Source of the DNA: Teichococcus coralli
Lineage (GTDB): Bacteria; Pseudomonadota; Alphaproteobacteria; Acetobacterales; Acetobacteraceae
Reading direction: 5' to 3'
Assembly (NCBI RefSeq): GCF_009829925.1
Contig: NZ_SNVJ01000002.1
Coordinates: 1 to 64,000, forward strand
DNA: 64,000 nucleotides
Under the pieces are notes generated by a model. The model made no database searches. It was given only the letters and a program-made list of their open reading frames with translations, and was not told the DNA's origin. Of this stretch, positions 51,062-59,890 are shown one piece after another (position 1 is the first letter of the stretch; every line of letters starts with the position of its first letter). A program made the position numbers and the translations under genes.

Positions 51062-52030
51062 ATGATGTTCCTGACGCGCCCCCTGTTCCGGCTGGTGCCG
51101 GACAACACCAACATCCCCTTCATGCGCGGCCGCATCCTGGGCGTGACCTTCTCCGCCCTGATCTCGCTGCTTTCGGTCATGCTGGCCTTCTACCCCGGGC
51201 TGGAAAAGGGCATCGACTTCCGCGGCGGCATCCTGATGGAGGTCCGCACCCCCGGCCCGGCGGACCTCGCCTCGCTGCGTGGCGCGGTCAGCGCGCTCGA
51301 ACTCGGCGAGGTCGGCATCCAGCAGTTCGGCGACGCCTCCACGGTGCTGCTGCGCCTGCCCGTGCAGGGCGAGGAAGGCGCCACCCAGACGGCCGTCAAC
51401 AAGGTGCGGGCCACGCTGGAGCAGGTGGCGCCCGGCGCCCGCCTGCTGCGCACCGAGGCGGTCGGCAACCGCGTCAGCGACGAGCTCTTCGCCGGCAGCC
51501 TGCTCGCCCTCGGCATCTCCATGCTGGCGATGATGGCCTATATCTGGTTCCGCTTCGAATGGCAGTTCGCCTTCGGCGCGATCATCACCCTGATCCTGGA
51601 GACCACCAAGGTGGTCGGCTTCCTGGCGGTGACGCGCATCGAGTTCAGCCTCACGACGGTGGCGGCGGTGCTGACCATCATCGGCTTCTCGGTGAACGAC
51701 AAGGTCGTGGTCTATGACCGGATGCGCGAGAACCTGCGCAAGTACAAGACGATGCCGCTGCGCCAGCTGATCGACAAGTCGATCAACGAGACGCTGAACC
51801 GCACCATCGGCACCTCCATGACGCTGCTGCTCTCGGCGCTGCCGCTGGCCATCTTCGGGGGCGACGCCTTGTCCGGCTTCGCCTGGACCATGATTTTCGG
51901 CATCGTCGCCTCCACCTGGTCCTCCATCTTCATGGCGGCGCCGCTGCTGCTCTTTCTGGGAGAGAACCGCCTGCGGCGCGGTACCGAAGCGATGGCGGCG
52001 CCGGCACAGCCCGCCCGCCCGAGCCCCTGA
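51062..52030 (+). CDS. secF: Protein translocase subunit SecF
   Basis: The 322-residue partner of SecD starts at ATG 51062 (GGGAAA upstream; the second Met codon is at 51065). It has the family FYPGLEKGIDFRGGILMEV segment, a short periplasmic domain and five C-terminal helices with TIIGFSVNDKVVVYDRMREN and INETLNRTIGTSMT. It forms the SecDF complex with the preceding gene product. A short Ala/Pro tail ends the protein. Confidence 0.97.
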   Translation: MMFLTRPLFRLVPDNTNIPFMRGRILGVTFSALISLLSVMLAFYPGLEKGIDFRGGILMEVRTPGPADLASLRGAVSALELGEVGIQQFGDASTVLLRLPVQGEEGATQTAVNKVRATLEQVAPGARLLRTEAVGNRVSDELFAGSLLALGISMLAMMAYIWFRFEWQFAFGAIITLILETTKVVGFLAVTRIEFSLTTVAAVLTIIGFSVNDKVVVYDRMRENLRKYKTMPLRQLIDKSINETLNRTIGTSMTLLLSALPLAIFGGDALSGFAWTMIFGIVASTWSSIFMAAPLLLFLGENRLRRGTEAMAAPAQPARPSP

Positions 52031-52049
52031 CCGCCGCCCTGGGCCACAC

Positions 52050-52090
52050 CTCCCCCGGTTCCTGGCGCATTGGCAGCCGGGCCGGGGGAG
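52050..52090 (+). terminator. Hairpin after secF
   Basis: CTCCCCCGG (52050-52058) pairs with CCGGGGGAG (52082-52090), 19 nt after the secF stop. The loop of 23 nt can fold further. It is followed by ATTATAAACC rather than a clear T tract. Confidence 0.45.
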
Positions 52091-52263
52091 ATTATAAACC
52101 TCTCGGCGATTTGATCGCCTATCCCCATCGCTCTGCGTGTGTTAAATTAAACCAAGGGTTGTTTTCTCACCCCATTGGTCTCAAAACTGATATTTTTTCT
52201 TTACAAAGAGCGGACTGGCCGCCTAGACACTGCATCGCAACTTCCCTGCGAGGGGGGAGATGA
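52091..52263 (+). promoter_or_regulatory. AT-rich leader before the EAL-domain gene
   Basis: About 110 bases here (52140-52215 especially) are strikingly AT-rich for this genome, with TTAAATTAAACC, TGATATTTTTTCTTTACAAAG and a small palindrome GGCGA-TTTGA-TCGCC at 52105-52119. It is the probable promoter region of the next gene and could bind an AT-preferring regulator. No specific operator is recognised. Confidence 0.4.
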
Positions 52264-53436
52264 ATGGCTTTGCAGTTCCGACCCATCCCTGGTGACCGAA
52301 ACGCGGCACTTCTGGTGCTGGCGCACGATCCCGCCATCATCGAGGCCGCACGGCTCGCTGCCGCGCGTCTGCCCAGCGGCCCTCCTCGCCTGGTCGGCTC
52401 CGGCCTGGAAGCACTGCGCCACCTCTTCAGCACGGGCGAGACGGCCCGGCAACTGGTCTGCGAACCCTCCGCGGCCGGGGAGATCTGGCCAGCCTTGCGG
52501 GCCACGGCCAATGATCCCTTCGGCCCGGCCGGCATTGTTGTGGTCGGCCAGGGCGACGACGGCTTTCTTCGCCGGCTTGGCGGCTCCTCCCTCCCCGAGG
52601 CTCTGACCGCCGCCCTGCGCAAGGCTGCGGGTCTGCATCCGCGCGGCCCTGAAGCCGGCCCCGAGGAACTCGCGATCGGGCTGGCGCGCGGCGAGATCAC
52701 CGTCCGCTATCAGCCGGTGGTCAGCATCGCCGACCGCCGCCCGGTGCTGCTGGAGGGCCTGGCGCGCTGGCACCGGCGGAATGATGCGCCGGTCGGCCCG
52801 GACCATTTCGTGCCGCTGGCGGAGCGGAGCGGCCAGGCGCAGGCGCTGGCCATGGCGGTCTCGGCGGCGGCGTTCTCCGAGCTCTCGGCGGCGCCCGCCC
52901 GCATTGGTGCGGCTCTGAGCCTCAACCTTCCGCTTGCGGTGCTGCTGGAGCGGGACGTGCTGGGGTGGATGCGCCGCCTCATGCGCCACGCGAACTTCCC
53001 CCTCAGTGCCCTCACGCTGGAGCTGACGGAAACCACGCCGGTGCGCGACCGGCCCGCGCTGCGGCGCGCCCTGTGGCGGCTGCAGCGCGCGGGCCTGCCG
53101 GTGCTGATCGACGACATGGGCCTGGAAGAGGACCGCGCCGCGCTGCTGGAGCTTCCCTTCGCCGGCATCAAGCTGGACCGGCATCTGGTGGCTGCGATGC
53201 CGCACCGGCGCCGGGCGCGCACCGAGGTCGAGCGCCTGACCGAGCTTGCCCATTCGCGGCGGATGAGCGTGACCGCGGAAGGCATCTCCAACGCGCTGCT
53301 CTGGCGCGCGGTCGCCGCCGCGGGGGTGGACAACGCCCAGGGCTACGCCGTCAGCCGGCCGCTGCCCGCCGCTGCGCTGTCCGCCTGGGGCATGGCCTGG
53401 CGCGGCGGGCTGCATCGTCAGCGCGAGAGGGAATAG
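52264..53436 (+). CDS. Degenerate EAL-domain protein with receiver-like N-terminus
   Basis: The 390-residue protein has an N-terminal region (about 1-120) that resembles a receiver fold without acidic pocket, and an EAL domain (about 135-385). The EAL triad is EGL (164-166). Metal-ligand positions Asn221, Glu256, Asp283-Asp284, Lys303, Glu339 and Gln359 are kept. Loop 6, normally DDFGTGYSS, reads DDMGLEEDR, a change that in other EAL proteins goes with lost hydrolysis. It may therefore bind c-di-GMP or act by protein contact rather than degrade it. GAGGGGGGAG lies upstream of the ATG. Confidence 0.85.
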   Translation: MALQFRPIPGDRNAALLVLAHDPAIIEAARLAAARLPSGPPRLVGSGLEALRHLFSTGETARQLVCEPSAAGEIWPALRATANDPFGPAGIVVVGQGDDGFLRRLGGSSLPEALTAALRKAAGLHPRGPEAGPEELAIGLARGEITVRYQPVVSIADRRPVLLEGLARWHRRNDAPVGPDHFVPLAERSGQAQALAMAVSAAAFSELSAAPARIGAALSLNLPLAVLLERDVLGWMRRLMRHANFPLSALTLELTETTPVRDRPALRRALWRLQRAGLPVLIDDMGLEEDRAALLELPFAGIKLDRHLVAAMPHRRRARTEVERLTELAHSRRMSVTAEGISNALLWRAVAAAGVDNAQGYAVSRPLPAAALSAWGMAWRGGLHRQRERE

Positions 53437-54593
53437 GCTTCGCGATAGAGCGCGGCGATCTCGGCCGCATCCGGCACGCGCGGATTGTTGGCCGGGCTGC
53501 CCGAAGCAAGCGCCTGCGCCGCCATGGTCGGCAGCGCCGCCTCCCACTCCGCCTCGCCAATGCCGAATCGCTGCGGGCTCGGCACCCCGAGCTCGGCATT
53601 CAGCGCCCGCAGTTCCGCCAGCAGCTGCCCAGCCGCGACGGCGTCGGGCGTCGCTTCCTCGGCGAAACCCATGATGCGCGCCGCCTCAGCATAGCGGGCG
53701 CGGCCCGCCTCCAGCCCGAAGGCGGTCACCGCCGGCAAGAGCATGGCGTTGGAAAGCCCGTGCGGCACGTGGAAATGCGCGCCGATCGGCCGGCTCATGC
53801 CATGCACCAGCGCCACCGAGCTGTTGGAAAAGGCCAGCCCGGCGAGGGTGGCGCCCTGCATCATGCCGGACCGTGCCTCCGCGTCGCGCGGCTCGGCGAA
53901 GGCTTTGCGGAGGTTGCGCGCGATCAGCGGCATTGCGGCGCGGGCATAGATGTCGGAGAGCGGCGAGGCGCGTCGCGAGACAAAGGCCTCCAGGGCATGG
54001 GTCAGGCTGTCGATGCCGGTGTCGGCGGTGATGCGCGGCGGCACGCTGAACGTCAGCTCGTAGTCCACCACCGCCGCCAGCGGCAGCGCGCCGAGGCCGG
54101 CGATCAGCATCTTCTCGTCGTTCGCCGTGTCGGTGATGACGGTGAAGCGGGTGGCCTCGCTGCCGGTGCCGCCGGTGGTGGGAATGCAGATCACCGGCAT
54201 CGCGCCCCGATCGGCACTGGCGGGCACCTTGAAGTCGCGCATCGCCTGGCCCGGCCCTGCGGCGGCGAGGATCGCCATGGCCTTGGCCGTGTCCATCGGG
54301 CTGCCGCCGCCGAAGCCGATCAGGCAGTCGAAATGCTCCTGGCGGAGCAACGCCACGCCGGCGGCGACCACCGTGTCCGTCGGATCCGCCACGGTGTCGG
54401 AGAAGGTCTTGGCAGCGATGCCGGCCTCGGCGAGCGGCGCCAGCACGCGGTCGATCATGCCGGACGAGACGATCCAGGGATCGGTGACAACGAGCGGGTG
54501 GGTGAGGCCGAACTCACGCAGCAGATGGGGAAGTTGCTGCACCGCGCCACCGCCGATCAGCAGTTTGCGTGGCGCGACAAGGGACAGGATCAT
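53418..54593 (-). CDS. Iron-containing alcohol dehydrogenase
   Basis: From ATG 54593 (GGAGGAG upstream) the protein has 391 residues of the group III Fe-ADH family. The NAD-binding region contains IGFGGGSPMDTAKAMA and PTTGGTGSEATRF; metal ligands lie in the DSLTHALEAFVS helix and in HGMSRPIGAHFHVPHGLSNAMLLP. Closest well-known types are NAD-dependent primary alcohol or 1,3-propanediol dehydrogenases; the substrate is not clear. The last codons overlap the convergent EAL gene by 19 bp. It is divergent from the lactate permease-like gene. Confidence 0.92.
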   Translation of the reverse strand: MILSLVAPRKLLIGGGAVQQLPHLLREFGLTHPLVVTDPWIVSSGMIDRVLAPLAEAGIAAKTFSDTVADPTDTVVAAGVALLRQEHFDCLIGFGGGSPMDTAKAMAILAAAGPGQAMRDFKVPASADRGAMPVICIPTTGGTGSEATRFTVITDTANDEKMLIAGLGALPLAAVVDYELTFSVPPRITADTGIDSLTHALEAFVSRRASPLSDIYARAAMPLIARNLRKAFAEPRDAEARSGMMQGATLAGLAFSNSSVALVHGMSRPIGAHFHVPHGLSNAMLLPAVTAFGLEAGRARYAEAARIMGFAEEATPDAVAAGQLLAELRALNAELGVPSPQRFGIGEAEWEAALPTMAAQALASGSPANNPRVPDAAEIAALYREAYSLSR

Positions 54594-54771
54594 GCGTCGT
54601 CTCCTCCGGGGCCAATGGCCCTCCAGTTGCTTCCTGGTGCGCGCCTCAGGCTGCACCGTCCGGACCGGGCGTGAAAGGGCGGGGCGGCGGCATGGCCAGG
54701 AAAACTCCGCCCGCTCCCCGATGCGGAGTGCCCTGGCGTGAACGCGGCCGCTGGAGGAGGATGCGGATACC

Positions 54772-56184
54772 ATGCTCCTGCTGCTGCAATCCGCGCCGCT
54801 TCTGCTGCTGCTCGTCCTGCTGATTTCCGGGCGCGCCGGGCCTGTCGCCGCCTGCCTTGCCGCCCTGGCGGCGAGCCTGCCGGCGGTCTCGCTTACCCTG
54901 CCCACGGGTGTCGAGCCGCTCGGCTTCCTGGCCCGGGAAAGTCTTCGCGGCGCCTTTCTCGCCATTCAGCCCATCAGCGTGTTGGCGGGCGGGCTGTTGT
55001 TCCATGCCGCCGTGGTAAGGCTGGCACCCACCGGCCTGCCGGCCCAGCCGGCGACGGCACGGCGGGTCTTCGCCGCAACGCTGCTGGGCGGCGCCTTCGT
55101 GGAAAGCGTGACAGGCTTCGCGGTGGGCGCCGTCTTCGCCCTGGCGCAACTCCGCCGGATGGGACTTTCCGGCCCGCCGGCGGGAGCACTGGCGCTGCTC
55201 GCCCTCGTGCTGGTTCCCTGGGGCGGGCTTGGGCCGGGCACCGCCCTGGGCGCGGCGCTGGTCAGCCTGCCCCCGCAGGGCGTGGCACTGGCGACCGCCT
55301 GGCCGCAAGCCGGCTGGCTGCTCTGCCTGGTGGCGGTGGGGTGGCACGTGGCCTCAGCGGCGGGCATGACGGTGCCGGGCCGGGAGAAGCTGGCGCAGCT
55401 CGGCCTGATGGCCTCCGTGGTGGTGCTGCTGCTGGCCGCCAATCTCGCCCTGCCCTACGAGGTGGCGGGTATCCTGGCGGCCGGGCTGCCCTTGCTGGCG
55501 GTGCTCTGGCGGCTGGACCCGCCACGCGGCGCGCAGGGCTGGCGCCATGCCATGCTCGCGCTCGCCCCTTGGGCAGGGCTGACGCTGGCGCTGCTGCTGG
55601 CACGCTCCTGGCACGGCGCGCCGGCGCTGCATCCCTGGTCGGACCTGCCCGGCCTGCCGCTGAACCACGTCGCGGTGGTTCTGTGGAGCGTCGCCACGCT
55701 GCTGCTGGCGCTCCGCCCGCGAAGCGCGCTTGTCGCCGCGGGGACGGCGCTCTCGCGAGCGCGCCGCCCGGTGCTGGCCATGCTGCTCTACGTCCTGCTT
55801 GGGCGGTGGCTGGCGGGATCGGGAATCGCCAGCGGCCTGGCCACCGCCGCCGCCGGCGCGCTCGGCCCGTTTGCGGCCTATGCGCTGCCGCCGCTTGGCC
55901 TCCTCTCCGGCATGGTGACGGGCAGCAATGTCGGCTCCAACGCCGCGCTCATGCCCGTGCAGGCGACGCTGGGGCACACCGCCGGGCTGCCGCTCGTCAA
56001 CGCTGCCGGCCTGCACAACTTCGCCGGGGCGGCCGGCGCGGGCATGAGCTTCGGCGTCACCGCGATGATCGCCGGGCTGCTGGCGGATGGCACCCGCCCG
56101 GCGCAACTCTGGCGGCTGCTGGCACCCTCCATGCTGGCGGTGATGCTTTGCGGCTGGGCGGCGGTGGCCTTTTTCATGGCCTGA
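54772..56184 (+). CDS. LctP/LldP-family lactate permease-like carrier
   Basis: The 470-residue membrane protein has about twelve transmembrane helices and the family segments FVESVTGFAVGAVFAL, LVPWGGLGPGT and LLSGMVTGSNVGSNAALMPVQ. LctP carriers import L-lactate or glycolate with protons. At 470 residues it is somewhat shorter than the 530-560 typical of LldP, lacking part of the central loops. With the divergent alcohol dehydrogenase it may serve C2-C3 acid and alcohol use, which is inference only. Confidence 0.87.
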   Translation: MLLLLQSAPLLLLLVLLISGRAGPVAACLAALAASLPAVSLTLPTGVEPLGFLARESLRGAFLAIQPISVLAGGLLFHAAVVRLAPTGLPAQPATARRVFAATLLGGAFVESVTGFAVGAVFALAQLRRMGLSGPPAGALALLALVLVPWGGLGPGTALGAALVSLPPQGVALATAWPQAGWLLCLVAVGWHVASAAGMTVPGREKLAQLGLMASVVVLLLAANLALPYEVAGILAAGLPLLAVLWRLDPPRGAQGWRHAMLALAPWAGLTLALLLARSWHGAPALHPWSDLPGLPLNHVAVVLWSVATLLLALRPRSALVAAGTALSRARRPVLAMLLYVLLGRWLAGSGIASGLATAAAGALGPFAAYALPPLGLLSGMVTGSNVGSNAALMPVQATLGHTAGLPLVNAAGLHNFAGAAGAGMSFGVTAMIAGLLADGTRPAQLWRLLAPSMLAVMLCGWAAVAFFMA

Positions 56185-56202
56185 AGGCCGCCGCAGGACG
56201 CC

Positions 56203-56991
<789 letters not shown>

Positions 56992-57122
56992 GCGGTTTCC
57001 TTCCCCTGTTTGCTTGCGGGGCCATCCTGGCACGAAGCGCCCGTCCGGGCGACGCCATGCCCTTCATCCGGCGCGCGATCCGTCCTAGTACGAGCGCCAG
57101 CGCGTCAAACCGAGGAAGCTCC

Positions 57123-58556
57123 ATGCAGACCCATGGCCACTGGATCGGCGGCAGGTCCGTCGCCGCCGAGCGGCATCTGCCCGTCATCAACCCCTCCGAT
57201 GGCGGCACCATCGCCCGCATCGCCCGCGGCGGCGCGGCCGAGATCGATGCCGCCGTGCGGGCGGCCGAGGCGGCGCTGGGTGGCGCCTGGGGCCGCATGT
57301 CGGCCACCGAGCGCGGCCGCCTGCTGGGCAAGCTGGCGACACTGGTGCAGCGCGACGCCGAGGCGCTGGCCCAGGCGGAAAGCCGGGACGTCGGCAAGCC
57401 GATCCGCCAGGCCCGCGCCGACGCCCTCGCCTGCGCCCGCTACTTCGAGTTCTACGGCGGCAGCGCCGACAAGATGCACGGCGACACCATCCCCTATGCC
57501 GACGGCATGACGGTGATGACGGTGTGGGAGCCGCATGGCGTCACCGGCCATATCGTGCCCTGGAACTACCCGATGCAGATCGTCGGCCGCTCGGTCGGCG
57601 CGGCGCTGGCGATGGGCAATGCCTGCGTGCTGAAGCCGGCGGAGGACGCCTCCCTTTCCTCGCTGATGCTGGCGGAACTGGCCGCCGAGGCGGGCTTCCC
57701 CGAAGGCGTGTGGAACGTCGTCACCGGGCTCGGCGAGGAAGCCGGCGCGGCGCTGACGGCGCATCCGGGCATCGCGCATGTCTCCTTCACCGGCAGCCCG
57801 GAGGTGGGCACGCTGGTGCAGACGGCGGCGGCGAAGCACACCATTCCCGTCACGCTGGAGCTGGGCGGCAAGAGCCCGCAGCTCGTCTTCCAGGACGCCG
57901 ACCTCGACGCCGCCGCCACCACGGTGATGAACGGCATCATCCAGAACGCCGGCCAGACCTGCTCGGCGGGCAGCCGCGTGCTGGTGCAGGCGCCGGTCTT
58001 CGATCGCTTCGTGGCCGACCTCGCCGCCCGCTTCGGCAAGCTGGAGGCCGGGCCGGCGGAGCGCGACCTCGACCTTGGCCCGGTGGTGAACGCCGAGCAG
58101 CAGAAGCGGGTGAACGGCTTCCTCGACTTCGCGCGCAAGGACGGGCTGCGCTTCGCCGGCGAGGGCCGCATCGCCTCCAACGCGCCGGAGAGCGGCTTCT
58201 ACGTGAAGCCCACGCTGCTGGCCGACGTCGCGCCCGACCACCGGCTCGCGCAGGAGGAGGTGTTCGGCCCCGTGCTCACCGCCATCCGCTTCACCGACGA
58301 GGCGGAGGCGCTCGCCATCGCCAACGGCACGCAGTTCGGCCTGGTGGCCGGCGTCTGGACCGCCGATGTGGGCCGCGCCATGCGCCTCTCGCGCGGCATC
58401 AAGGTCGGGCAGGTCTTCATCAACAACTACGGCGCCGGCGGCGGCGTGGAGCTGCCCTTCGGCGGCGTGAAGCGCAGCGGCCATGGCCGCGAGAAGGGCT
58501 TCGCGGCGCTGGCTGGCTTCGCCTCGCTCAAGACCATCGCCATCAGGCACGGCTGA
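57123..58556 (+). CDS. NAD(P)-dependent aldehyde dehydrogenase
   Basis: From ATG 57123 (GAGGAAG upstream) the protein has 477 residues with the full ALDH layout: NYPMQIVGRSVGAALAMGN, LKPAEDASL, the Glu in VTLELGGKSPQLVF, the nucleophile Cys in NAGQTCSAGSRVL and the EEVFGPVL segment. It oxidises aldehydes to acids. The class is close to betaine-aldehyde or gamma-aminobutyraldehyde dehydrogenases, but specificity cannot be read safely. ynfA follows at 6 bp. Confidence 0.93.
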   Translation: MQTHGHWIGGRSVAAERHLPVINPSDGGTIARIARGGAAEIDAAVRAAEAALGGAWGRMSATERGRLLGKLATLVQRDAEALAQAESRDVGKPIRQARADALACARYFEFYGGSADKMHGDTIPYADGMTVMTVWEPHGVTGHIVPWNYPMQIVGRSVGAALAMGNACVLKPAEDASLSSLMLAELAAEAGFPEGVWNVVTGLGEEAGAALTAHPGIAHVSFTGSPEVGTLVQTAAAKHTIPVTLELGGKSPQLVFQDADLDAAATTVMNGIIQNAGQTCSAGSRVLVQAPVFDRFVADLAARFGKLEAGPAERDLDLGPVVNAEQQKRVNGFLDFARKDGLRFAGEGRIASNAPESGFYVKPTLLADVAPDHRLAQEEVFGPVLTAIRFTDEAEALAIANGTQFGLVAGVWTADVGRAMRLSRGIKVGQVFINNYGAGGGVELPFGGVKRSGHGREKGFAALAGFASLKTIAIRHG

Positions 58557-58562
58557 GGTTCC

Positions 58563-58892
58563 GTGGGGCGGACGGCGCTGGTCTACCTCGCTGCCGCCCT
58601 GGCGGAGATCGGCGGCTGCTTCGCCTTCTGGGCCTGGCTGCGGCTGGGCAAGCCGGCCTGGCTGGCGCTGCCCGGCCTCGCCTCCCTCGCCGCCTTCGCG
58701 GCGCTGCTGACCCTGGTGGAAAGCAGCGCCGCCGGCCGCGCCTTCGCCGCCTATGGCGGGGTCTATATCGCGGCGTCGCTGGGCTGGCTCTGGGCGGTAG
58801 AGGGCTTGCGCCCCGACCGCTGGGACTTGCTCGGCGGCGCGGTCTGCCTGCTCGGCGCCGGCATCATCCTGCTGGCGCCGCGCAGCGGATGA
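58563..58892 (+). CDS. ynfA: YnfA-family small membrane protein (UPF0060)
   Basis: The 109-residue protein starts at GTG 58563 and has four membrane helices with the family motifs [41 protein letters not shown] and [10 protein letters not shown]. The family is related to the small multidrug-resistance fold; its transport role is not established in most bacteria. It follows the aldehyde dehydrogenase at 6 bp. Confidence 0.92.
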   Translation: MGRTALVYLAAALAEIGGCFAFWAWLRLGKPAWLALPGLASLAAFAALLTLVESSAAGRAFAAYGGVYIAASLGWLWAVEGLRPDRWDLLGGAVCLLGAGIILLAPRSG

Positions 58893-58904
58893 TGATGGCC
58901 GCTC

Positions 58905-59050
58905 GTATCCGGCCCGCGAATTTGGTGGGATTTTCCACGAAGGCCGCGGGCGAGCAGGCCGCTGAAATCAAGGGCGAGTGTCCGGCCCGCGAAGTTCGTC
59001 GGTCTACCCACGAAGGCCGCGGACCAGCAGGCCGCTGAAAACAAAGCCTG
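58905..59050. repeat. 73-bp imperfect tandem repeat, two copies
   Basis: Copy 1 (58905-58977) and copy 2 (58978-59050) agree at about 58 of 73 positions by my count. A third start (GTGTCCTGATTTC) follows at once. Shared blocks are TCCGGCCCGCGAA, CCACGAAGGCCGCGG and AGCAGGCCGCTGAAA. The unit is not a multiple of three, yet each copy can be read as a similar short peptide (RPAKFVGLPTKAADQQAAENKAW in copy 2). It lies in the 200-bp gap between ynfA and the convergent GFA gene; no gene is evident there. Confidence 0.75.
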
Positions 59051-59092
59051 GTGTCCTGATTTCTAAGTGCGAAGGGCTGCGAGGTCAGGGCC

Positions 59093-59482
59093 CTAGCGCA
59101 CCTTCACGTGCCGCGGCAGGTCATCGGCGAGCCGAATCCAGGAAAGCTGGCTCCGCACCCAGGTGTGGTCCTGCGGCGGCACCTTCTCCGGATCGTCCAG
59201 GCTGGCGGTGGCGATGTCGATCTCTTCCGGCATGTCCCGGGACTGGTATGTCAAGCTGGTTCCGCAGTCCGGGCAGAAGCCGCGCTCCGCCCGGGCACTG
59301 GAGGCGAAGTGGCGCGGCGTGCCGGCGGTGAAGCGCAACCCCGCGGCCGGCACGCTGAACCAGGCGACCAGCGGCGCGCCGCTGCTGCGCCGGCAGTCCC
59401 CGCAATGGCAGATCGTTGCGTTGAACGGCTTGCCCTCGGCCTCGTAGCGCACGCGGCCGCAGGCGCATCCTCCCGTCAGCAT
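59093..59482 (-). CDS. GFA family zinc-binding protein
   Basis: From ATG 59482 (GAGGAG upstream) the protein has 129 residues. It has the zinc cysteine pattern of the glutathione-dependent formaldehyde-activating family: TGGCACGRVRYEAEG, CHCGDCRRSSGAPLVAWF and GFCPDCGTSLTYQ. Most such proteins are of unknown activity; true formaldehyde activation has been shown only for the namesake (and has been questioned). A start 21 nt upstream (59503) is possible. Confidence 0.9.
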   Translation of the reverse strand: MLTGGCACGRVRYEAEGKPFNATICHCGDCRRSSGAPLVAWFSVPAAGLRFTAGTPRHFASSARAERGFCPDCGTSLTYQSRDMPEEIDIATASLDDPEKVPPQDHTWVRSQLSWIRLADDLPRHVKVR

Positions 59483-59522
59483 GGTCCCGGCTCCTCTCTG
59501 CATGGCGGCATCAGCCTGGCAT

Positions 59523-59547
59523 GGAACCCGGCGCCGCGCGGCCCGTT
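59523..59547 (+). promoter_or_regulatory. Consensus EcfG-type promoter
   Basis: GGAAC (59523-59527), 16 nt, CGTT (59544-59547): a perfect EcfG-type match, 32 bp upstream of the start codon at 59580. It lies within the divergent gap between the GFA gene and the small stress gene. Confidence 0.72.
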
Positions 59548-59579
59548 TCCTCCAGGCGAGCAGAAACAGGAGAGCACGG

Positions 59580-59756
59580 ATGGCCGAGGACAAGAACCCG
59601 AACGCCGACCGCACCGGTACCGAGAAGGTCCATCAGGAGATGGGCACCCCGCCCAATCCCGAGACGCCGCGGCCTCAGGAAGGCAGCAAGCCGGTGGACC
59701 AGGAGGCCCAGAAGGACGCGGCCGAGGAGCGCCGCAAGACCGGCGGCTACGAGTGA
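59580..59756 (+). CDS. Small hydrophilic stress-type protein
   Basis: The 58-residue protein (MAEDKNPNADRTGTEKVHQE...) is rich in Glu, Lys, Pro, Asn and Gln, with no hydrophobic core, and is probably disordered. AGGAGAG stands 6 nt before the ATG. A consensus EcfG-type promoter precedes it and a clear rho-independent terminator follows, so it is a complete single-gene unit. Function unknown; it resembles the small proteins near the sigma factor gene at 24-27 kb in composition. Confidence 0.75.
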   Translation: MAEDKNPNADRTGTEKVHQEMGTPPNPETPRPQEGSKPVDQEAQKDAAEERRKTGGYE

Positions 59757-59764
59757 AGGCAAGG

Positions 59765-59798
59765 CTGGGGGAATGAATTCCCCCAGACCTCCTTTTTT
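59765..59798 (+). terminator. Rho-independent terminator
   Basis: CTGGGGGAAT-GA-ATTCCCCCAG is a perfect 10-bp stem (59765-59786), followed within 6 nt by TTTTTT (59793-59798). It terminates the small stress gene that ends at 59756. Confidence 0.85.
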
Positions 59799-59890
59799 CC
59801 TTCAGTTTCTGCCGTCTTGATTGAGGAGCATGCCGCGAGGTCGTCAGAAGATCAGCGCCCGCGCGGTTCCCTGCCGCCGAGCTTCCTTCG

